NCBI GenBank assembly: GCA_003667255.2
Contig: RCWM02000008.1
Coordinates: 1,617,501 to 1,681,500, forward strand
Reading direction: 5' to 3'
Length of the DNA: 64,000 bases
From: Euschistus heros
Taxonomy: Eukaryota; Arthropoda; Insecta; Hemiptera; Pentatomidae
Shown in pieces: positions 57,005-64,000 of the stretch. Both the position numbers and the translations under genes were made by a program. Each line of letters opens with the position of its first letter. The first letter of the stretch is position 1. The notes beneath the pieces are model-generated. The model was not told where the DNA came from. It was given only the letters and a program-made list of their open reading frames with translations, and did no database searches.

Positions 57005-57220
57005 GTATTACATGGTAAAATTAGATAACTTGCAATGCCATAATAAAGTAGTAGGGCCGAAAGACAAAGCATGAATCTAAAAAAAAAACAGATAATATCT
57101 ATCACATTATTTGACTTGGTTAAGTGGAACGACACCTTTATCAAGTGCGAGACAAAAAATTCAGATTGGATCAATAATTTAAAATTTGTACTGCTATCTA
57201 TGATATAACAATAAAATAAC
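57005..57220. other. AT-rich spacer
   Basis: Nothing recognisable. Confidence 0.4.
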
Positions 57221-57224
57221 TTGA

Positions 57225-57475
57225 AATAAACCTGTACCACTACAACCCATGAAGGGTCTTGGGTTCAGTACTTTGGTTAGGCTGTACTGTTAGTAAAAGA
57301 AGGGTTGTGAAAACTGATTTGGTCCCAATCACAAAAGGGTACCCATTTTGCAGAGACTGGGTGTGCCCCAGGAGGGTTTCTCGACCTCGATGTCGAGTCA
57401 CAACCGAAATAACAGAAAATAAATTATATATCTTCACAAAAATCAACTTTTCTACTTTTTCCTGATTGGTCAATA
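57225..57475 (+). repeat. Family C repeat, copy 2
   Basis: 'tgtaccactacaacccatga', 'agggtcttgggttcagta' and 'agagactgggtgtgcccc' form its body. The first part matches 17,310-17,350, and the 'gagactgggtgtgcc' block recurs at 59,627-59,641. Confidence 0.65.
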
Positions 57476-57479
57476 TTTA

Positions 57480-58125
57480 GTATTTGTCTTTTTTTTCAAT
57501 GTTGTAGTAGTGGATAAAAAATGCTAAGTATTTGTGAAGGAATGAGTTTCTGCTTCGCGTCTGGACTGCCGGTCATCCTTTTGTCTAATATTATCGTTAA
57601 TTTATTTATTTTTTTTATACTTTAAAGATATTTTAATGTGCAGTAAAATGGCTACAAGGACATGTATGTTAGCCTTAATTATTTAAAATAAATTGTTAAT
57701 GTGAATATTTTACTTTTGAAAATATGAAACAAAATTGTGATTTCTGAGAAAATAGCGTATCCATTTCAGAAACCCTTTGTCACCTTACCCCAGTTCGTTA
57801 GCTCCTGATAATTGAGACTTAGACTACACGAGCATTATCTATGAGCGATAGGTATCTCTTTGTTACATGAGACTTCTTTTAACAAAATGGCACGTTTTCA
57901 TAATTATTTTATCAAAATATTTAAGCAGCAATATCAATTTCCCCCTCTCAATTATGTAATGTTACTCCAAAAGAAAATTTAATTATGTAATAATTATAAT
58001 TATCCATAATAAACATCGATAGTATTGAGTAATGAGATATAAAAAGTGGGTGACAAAAATGTAAGATTTAAAAAAAAGTAATATATTTTTTTTTTTTTAT
58101 TTTATTTTTTTACTTTTTGACATCG
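57480..58125. other. AT-rich stretch without supported gene
   Basis: Nothing recognisable. Confidence 0.4.
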
Positions 58126-58129
58126 ATAT

Positions 58130-58365
58130 ATCATTTGGATGGGAGTTTCTATCATTTTTGGTGTAATGTATTTTTCACATTTGTCTTGATGTTGCTCAGC
58201 TCGCAAATTATTGGTTTGAATGAAAAACATCAAATTTGAAACCCCCTACTTTCTCTCAATTTTGTTTATTTCGAATAATGAATAATATGTAACTTGATTT
58301 GATTATTGATTGAAATAATTTGATTCTTTTAATTCTAAAATTTATACTGGGAAAAGTTTTTTTTA
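58130..58365 (+). repeat. Family A repeat, head-deleted copy
   Basis: 'attggtttgaatgaaaaaca', 'gaaaccccctactttctctc', 'gtttatttcgaataatgaat' and 'tttaattctaaaatttatac' match family A, with most of the subrepeat unit missing. Confidence 0.75.
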
Positions 58366-58690
58366 TATATAATAAAGGAGAGAGTGCATGCACAGTTGCC
58401 GTTAATTTTTTAGTCTAACTTGGAATTTTAAGAAATAAAAACTAATTGATAATGAATATAATTGTTATTTCCATAATTAAACTTTTATTACAATACTTTT
58501 TGAACTAAAAAGGGAGACTTTAAGAGCCTAATATTCATTCACAGAAGAAAGGGCCTTAAATGGAAATAAAACGTTTAATTAATTACAAAAATAAATTAAC
58601 TAAGTGCAACTGAATAATTGAAGCGATTTGATCCTTTTGATTCTATAATTTAAATTGGGAAAACAGTAGCTTATAGATAGTCATATTGTC
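58366..58690 (+). repeat. Family A extension block and extra right-end piece
   Basis: 58,400-58,612 matches 44,325-44,545 (see there). It is followed at 58,615-58,690 by another family A right-half piece ('gcgatttgatccttttgatt', 'tttaaattgggaaaacagta'). Confidence 0.7.
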
Positions 58691-58839
58691 CCTATAACTG
58701 CCAACTATCGAATGTAAAACGGTTTTTAACAAAGGAGGTTATATTTGATATATTTGACATGTATGTATGTAATATCGCTGGAATTGGATAATATTTGAGT
58801 ATGATGATCCATTTAGGCTTCCAAGCACCTGTGCTTAAT

Positions 58840-59040
58840 TTCGTAAGTGTATGTGTGTATGCATGTTTGTCCACGAATTTCTCGAAAATTAAAAGTCATA
58901 TCGAGATGACTTTTTTTAATTTTAGTTAGCTACACTTTAACTTAGGGAACAGTTTAAGTTTCATTAAAATCGGTGCAGTAGTTTCAGGGATACAGGTAAA
59001 TTAAGAAAATCTAGGTAGGAAGTTGTATAGTTATTCCAGA
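58840..59040. repeat. Arthropod-type repeat with pseudo-coding phrase
   Basis: On the minus strand 'tgaaactactgcaccgattt' then 'taatgaaactta' resembles a sequence phrase common in many arthropod repeats. It adjoins the Helitron-like trace. Confidence 0.35.
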
Positions 59041-59069
59041 AGGCTTGAGAAGGAACTTTTTACCTTTGC

Positions 59070-59230
59070 TTAATATATAGCATTTTATGACATATGGAGC
59101 AAGGATCATCAGCAAAATCTCTAATATCATTCAGAAATTCTTCTTCGCCGTGTACCCGACGACGTCGCTGCTGTGCGTTTTGACGAATTATAGAAAGACG
59201 ACTATGAGCTTGAGTTCACTATGAGATTGA
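59070..59230 (-). pseudogene. Helitron-like protein trace
   Basis: The minus-strand translation reads RLSIIRQNAQQRRRRVHGEE, EFLNDIRDFADDPCSICHKM then LYIKQR. An Arg-rich repeat leading into ...xPCSxCxKxxY... resembles the segment ahead of the Helitron N-terminal domain in arthropod Helitrons. Only about 50 residues remain, so the call is tentative. Confidence 0.35.
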
Positions 59231-59429
59231 CGTTTTTGTACGTTTTCATCTAGTTGTTATTTGAACTTCGAATAACGAATCGATTTGTTACACTGATTTT
59301 GCATAATCGAATAGTTTGTATAATCGACCCTTTGACAGAGTTATTCCTCTCTTTATGGAGTGAATTCAGATTTGAGAATTCGCTAAAACGAATATCAGTC
59401 CTAAAGCAATAGATAACGTAATAGTCATT

Positions 59430-59545
59430 ATTTTTTTAAAAAAATGTGTTTTTTCACGTTCGATACTTTGTAGATGTAGGGACGAAATACATGACCTATT
59501 GTTTTTCCCAGTCAGAGAGATTTCTTTTTTTTAAGACTATAGGCT
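59430..59545 (+). repeat. Family A right-end fragment
   Basis: 'acatgacctattgtttttcc' then 'cagtcagagagatttctttt' matches the right end of family A. Confidence 0.55.
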
Positions 59546-59649
59546 TGCTAGTACAACTCAGGTTATGGGAACGAATTGAAATTTAAGCAAATATTATAAA
59601 CCCATGTAAAATAGTGCCCACCTCACAGAGACTGGGTGTGCCATAAATA

Positions 59650-60830
59650 AACATTTATTTTAACATATATTATAAATAAATTACCTAGAATCTGGTTAGT
59701 TACTAAGGGCAAACGGGTTTTATATAAAATTATTATGAACCCTTTAAAATTATAACCTTAGAACATTATTCAATTCATCTAAAAAATTTAATATCAGTTT
59801 CATTGAAAAGCTTGTTTATTGGAGATAATGGATTTTTTTATTATTTTTCAAACATTTATCTTCTTTTTCTTCTCAGAGCAGCATTATACCTAAATATAAA
59901 TTGAGCGATTGAGTAATAGAAAAACGTTTATTGCTAGGTTCTTGTAATCCATAAAGGGTAAATTTTCCGAGAAATTTTACTTAGCCAAAGAAGCCAAAGG
60001 AGAAAAGTTATCCATTAGACTGTTTTGTAAATAAGATGATTTTCTTCACAAAAATCTGAAGATATTTTAGCGAAGTAAAGTATCTAACTTAATTTCTTTG
60101 TCCTTTGGATCGTCGAAAAAATTACCCCTTTATGTATGCATGAAAACAAAAAAAAGTTTTCATGAAATTGCTGAACACTACTAATGTTGTGAGATCTAAA
60201 TTTAATTAGGACTAACTTCTTAATTTTATTAATAACATCAATTTTGAGAGAATGACTATCAACTTAGTAGAAGGGGTGCCTTCTCACAGAAGTAAATGCT
60301 GAAACGTCTTCGAGTAAGGACAATAAGAACTGTTTTATTTTATTTGATTAATTTAATTGTTCGTCTAATTTAGTTATTTACATGAAGTTGCTCTTATCTT
60401 GTTTTGCTAACACTCTAATTTCTATTTTTTTTGTTTTACTTTTGTCTCTTCAATGTTTACAGAACATAGCAACATTTTGGGATTGAACATTCCAAAATGT
60501 CGCCTTTGGATGGAGGGAAATATAACAATAATTATAATTATTAGTTTAATTTACAAAATTATTTTATAACAATGAATTTAATATAAAAAATAAAAAGAGG
60601 AGTTAATGAGATGAAAGAAATCTGAATACTAAATTTTAACTTAAAATAATTTTTTTTTTTTTCAATTGTTTCGTTTTTCTCTGGATATTATTATCAAAAC
60701 GATTCATAAAGTTATCAAGAAGAAAAACGATTATAAGATAAGTTATAATAAAAACCAAAGCTTCATTAAAAAAATTAAAATCAAACTAAATTTGTGTGTG
60801 TTTTTAACACGGGCCTTAGGACGGGGATTT
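59650..60830. other. AT-rich stretch without supported gene
   Basis: No recognisable content. Confidence 0.45.
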
Positions 60831-61124
60831 ATACTTTTTTTAGTGTAACGTTTTATTCAGATTCATTTTGACACACTCTAGCTCTGTTAGTCTTGACCAG
60901 GTCGAACATGTGAAACTAGTTTCTAGATCAGAAATTTAATGTAGAATACTTTTTGTAAAATAACATATATCGCTAGGACCTACAGTTTAAGAGCTATATT
61001 GGTTTGAATGATAAAAGTCCCACTTTGACTACTAGTTCTGTTGGTGTTACTCGGATCCAAAATAGTTTGAATGAACAGAAAAGTCACATTTGAAACAGCT
61101 TTTTTCTCTCAAATTTATTTCAAA
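60815..61124 (+). repeat. Family A repeat, left part with two subrepeats
   Basis: Leader, then 'gacacactctagctctgtta' and 'acctacagtttaagagctat', a shorter second unit beginning 'actagttctgttggtgttac', then 'ttttttctctcaaatttatt'. It ends at the Jockey insert at 61,125. Confidence 0.8.
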
Positions 61125-61645
61125 GACTAAAGTAAAGCGACAAGAAACTGCCCGTCGTTACAGACTACTTCAACATTTACTAGACAAACGTTCAAAGCCC
61201 CCAATTAATTACACAAGACACATATACATGACTGATTAGACCTATTTGAACAAAATGGGTAGGAGCTTTGGGACTCCACTAAATCATCCAATTCATCTCG
61301 TATCCAATCCTTACAATCCTTCGAAAGATTCTAAATGCTCCTTACTTTGTCACCAATAAGCTTATCTATACAGATCTTTATGTTCCGTTTGTTGCTGCTT
61401 TAGCCCAAACCAGATATCTATCCTTTCAAAGTGAGCTCCATAACCACTGAAATCCGCAAGTTTTTCAACTTCCCACTCCATTCCCGATTATTCTCCTATG
61501 CGTCTGAAATGATGACCTATAGATCTAGAGTAGAATTTTTATTGAAGTGCTAGTAATAAGTAGTTCTATTCAAGTTTTCACATGTTATTGTAATCGCTAT
61601 CAACACATTTAGTTGATGTATATATTTTGTACAGTAGTAAATTTC
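61125..61645 (+). mobile_element. Jockey-derived short insert nested in family A
   Basis: Starts 'gactaaagtaaagcgacaag', equivalent to the LKRQE breakpoint, and continues in broken frames through QETARRYRLLQHLLDKRSKP, IRPI*-type WTYG region, SLQSFERF*MLLTLSP-like and TRYLSFQSELHNH stretches to a 3' UTR ending 'cagtagtaaatttcatt'. The flanking sequence is family A on both sides. No clear target duplication. Confidence 0.8.
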
Positions 61646-61795
61646 ATTGATCGTTAATCTAATTTAATTACTAATTTAAGTAATTTGATCCAATTAATTC
61701 TAAAATGTAAATTGAGAAAAACAGTAGATTATAGATATAGACATCCATGATCTATAGTTTTTCCCAGTCAGCGAGAAATAGAGATTTTTTTTTGT
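61646..61795 (+). repeat. Family A repeat, right part
   Basis: 'gatcgttaatctaatttaat' through 'gacatccatgatctatagtt' and 'tttcccagtcagcgagaaat' is the right half of the copy at 60,815. Confidence 0.8.
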
Positions 61796-61917
61796 TTTTA
61801 GTTTTATGATAAAAGTGTTGACTCTAACCTAGATATCACTGCGAATCTAAATCGATTCACCCACCAACGGAAGCTAAAAACATTTAAAAAGATTTCTAAC
61901 GACGAGGACTCCATAAG

Positions 61918-61944
61918 AAAAAAAAAAAAAAAAAAAAAAAAAAA
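61918..61944. repeat. Poly-A tract, 27 bp
   Basis: Pure A run. The sequence on both sides is non-repetitive. Confidence 0.95.
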
Positions 61945-61949
61945 GAGAG

Positions 61950-62560
61950 AAGATGCCTGTTCATCAATCTCCATTAAATGAATTCCAACTGGGTGAATGC
62001 CAAGTAATCCGATATCCATTTTGTTCCTTATGGCCTCGGGAGGGGCCGCCCCCTCACAGATAAGAGAATCCATAATTATGGATAAAAAAAAAAGTAAAGT
62101 AATTTATCTTGATTAAAACATAGCCCCTTAGGTAAGAGCTATTTCATTGAAGGCAGCAAACCGTGTCGCCACCGGCCGCCATAATTCCTTATCAAGTAGA
62201 ACCGACTTGGGATAAAAACTTGACTCGCCCGTTATAATTCACTCTTCAATTTATTGGGAGCCGCCTTTGAAACATTAGTTGTTGGCTCAATTTAGAAATG
62301 GACTTATATATACGCTCAATTTATCTCTATTGTTTACGGCCCCTTCCAACGGTTTACATCCCCTTTATTTATAACGGGGCAAGAATCTATCATTTTTTTT
62401 CCTTACTAGTCTATGCTATAATTTATATTGCAGGTCATCTGACCGAAGATATTACTTGTAACATTAAACAGATTTATAAAATCACAAACAATTCCATTAT
62501 CTCCAGGTGTATACGGGTGCTTCTTAAACTATGGGCAATTTTGGTGTCCTCGTGAGATCT
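61950..62560. promoter_or_regulatory. Candidate regulatory island
   Basis: Balanced, unique sequence with GCCGCCAT (62,177-62,184; a PHO/YY1-type GCCAT core), CAATTTATTGGG near 62,249 and TTTATAACGG near 62,368, the last two resembling posterior Hox/Cdx sites. The combination is suggestive of developmental regulatory DNA but not proof. Confidence 0.3.
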
Positions 62561-62584
62561 CCAAAATAAATAAATAAGTAATAT

Positions 62585-62765
62585 TATCTCAGTGCGTTCG
62601 GTACTGCAGGTTGTGGGCTGGTTTAAAACCTTTTACGTGGTGGTCTTACGAAATAAATCATGACCTTAGCACCTAAACTAGTTTGGTAACATGTAGGATA
62701 ACCAGCCCTTCTTGCACTAGTAAGAATACATAAGGACGTTAAGCCCAAATAAACAAACGAAACAT
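62585..62765 (+). repeat. SINE-like short retroposon
   Basis: GTTCGGTACTGCAGG and GGTTTAAAACC could be decayed pol III boxes. The 3' end 'acataaggacgttaagccca' and A-rich tail match the minus-strand tail at 48,722-48,805. Confidence 0.45.
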
Positions 62766-62771
62766 AATATC

Positions 62772-63067
62772 TACAGATGTAGATTGTTGGGGTATGCAGT
62801 CAAGGATACACAGCAACAAAAATAATATTTTAATTTATAATGCCGACGTTTCGACTTGCATTGCAAGCCAGTCAGGACTGCGATGAGTGATTGAAGTTTC
62901 TACTAGAACAGTCGAGAATTCTGGTACTACGACGGATGGGTAGAGATGTCATATCTGATTGTTGTTTCCTATGTTAAGTGCTCTGAATATTTGTATTCAT
63001 ATTGGTAAGGTATTAGTTGACTGAGAAGTATTTAGAGATGTAGATTGTTGGGGTATGCAGCCAAGGA
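62772..63067. repeat. Direct repeats flanking a Penelope-terminus-like motif
   Basis: 'agatgtagattgttggggta' plus 'tgcag(t/c)caaggat' occurs at about 62,774-62,808 and 63,037-63,070. Between them, 'gccgacgtttcgacttgcat' (62,842-62,861) then 'tgcaagccagtcaggactgc' resembles the conserved part of Penelope-like element terminal repeats. On the minus strand this gives CTGAC...CTTGCAATGCAAG..CGAAAC, which resembles a decayed hammerhead core. Confidence 0.4.
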
Positions 63068-63074
63068 TTTTTTT

Positions 63075-64000
63075 ATTTTTTAATCAATATGCAAAGTTTT
63101 GTCAATAAAAATTTGTCGGCGAAGTTCATTAGTGAAATTAAAGTAAAATAGATAAGTTATGCGAATTTTGTAATCAGCGGTACCACACATTTGTTTAGTT
63201 TCGCAGAATTAACAGATATGATTTTATGACCATGGCGTTAACCTAGAAATAATTGTAGAACGAAGGTTTATATTACATTTTTGACATGCATTCGTTTTGG
63301 CTATGTCTATGCTTTATTGGTGCATTTTTGATTACTAATAACGCCTTTATATTTGTCCAGTGTGATTTCGAAACAGCCTGTATAATGTATTCAGTGATTG
63401 ATACCGAGGATAGACGAAGCCATAAAGTAGAGCATACTGTTGGACTAGGTTGATAGATATATGAAGCCCTATTATCATAGAGGAGGGGCAGGGGGTACCT
63501 GTTTGCTCAGTCGATTGGACCGCCTTCATTACAGCTCTTGGTTAATTCAAAGGGAACCTTCTGTATTCCTAGTCGTTATGTCCCCTCGCTCCCATCCCGC
63601 TGGCCACTTCTTCAATTATGGCTCTGTTTAAAATTCGATAGGGCTTGGCATCAAACCGAAGTCCGTATTGATCCATGGGTTAAAAATTGATGCAGTCTTG
63701 TCGCCTTTGTTTGTGGAAATAAATAATTGATTAAAAAACCTGTATTTTCATTTTATTTTGTATACATTTGTAAATTGCAAGATATCGTGAAATATAAACC
63801 AGTATAAGGTTCTCTGTATCATAGGGAATCCGATGTAAATAAGTCAATATTTCACATATGCATATACTGCGTGGTTTAGAAAACTGCGACCAATTACTAA
63901 TGCTCAGAATATCATCTGTACAACACAAGAGTATTGTAGGTTTAAATCGAAGCTAATAAACAATTGAAAACTATGATTTTAACATAATTTTCGACAGCAA
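63075..64000. other. Stretch without supported gene to window end
   Basis: No domain. 63,480-63,720 has a balanced, island-like composition. Confidence 0.4.

Noticed and set aside
1..64000. CRISPR arrays, bacterial operons, ribosome binding sites and prophage
   Set aside because: No regularly spaced repeats with unique spacers and no prokaryote-like gene organisation; the window is eukaryotic.

Overview
The window looks like AT-rich, intergenic or intronic DNA from an arthropod nuclear genome. The evidence is long homopolymers and microsatellites, no prokaryote-like gene packing, no open frame longer than about 200 codons, and many decayed retrotransposons of the Jockey, CR1/L2-like, RTE-like and Penelope-like groups. 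An insect or a crustacean fits; I cannot name the species. I found no convincing host protein-coding exon, rRNA or functional tRNA. Almost every recognisable coding trace is a broken mobile-element gene.

Layout. 1-2.05 kb: a copy of dispersed repeat 'family A' split by a 1.12-kb DNA element that has inverted ends and carries a broken transposase-like gene. 2.7-7.1 kb: small repeats, a hairpin-type element and a C-terminal fragment of the same transposase-like family. 8.1-9.6 kb: a Jockey insertion with a perfect 12-bp target duplication, then a Penelope-like GIY-YIG fragment. 11.1-12.4 kb: family A split by a short Jockey-derived insert with an 11-bp target duplication. 13.15-14.1 kb: a CR1-like element nested in an RTE-like element. 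17.6-30.4 kb: more Jockey and CR1 pieces. 31.6-32.3 kb: family A as a foldback. 33.1-35.3 kb: an RTE-like element, then Penelope-like and RNase H fragments. 36.3-37.95 kb: a long-inverted-repeat MITE, a Jockey fragment and a strong hairpin. 39-49 kb: Jockey copies, an inverted Penelope-like pair, family A, and a candidate MITE with motif arrays at 45.5 kb. 53-63 kb: a Tc1-like end, CR1 and Jockey pieces, family A copies, a Helitron-like trace, SINE-like pieces and a Penelope-like terminal motif.

Between these lie islands of more even base composition with little repeat content (about 4.56-4.8, 7.45-8.0, 12.6-13.0, 16.1-16.65, 22.7-23.25, 28.2-28.7, 30.5-31.6, 38.1-38.65, 48.1-48.65, 53.65-54.05, 56.65-56.93 and 61.95-62.55 kb). 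They look like candidate non-coding regulatory sequence of a neighbouring gene outside the window. That is inference from texture only.

The most unusual signals are: (1) the transposase-like family in a TIR element at 766-1888; (2) family A with internal subrepeats of about 170 bp and roughly nine loci in 64 kb; (3) a set of Jockey-derived short inserts sharing almost the same 5' breakpoint; (4) the motif-array element at 45.45-45.84 kb; (5) the hairpins at 36.28-36.66 and 37.79-37.95 kb.
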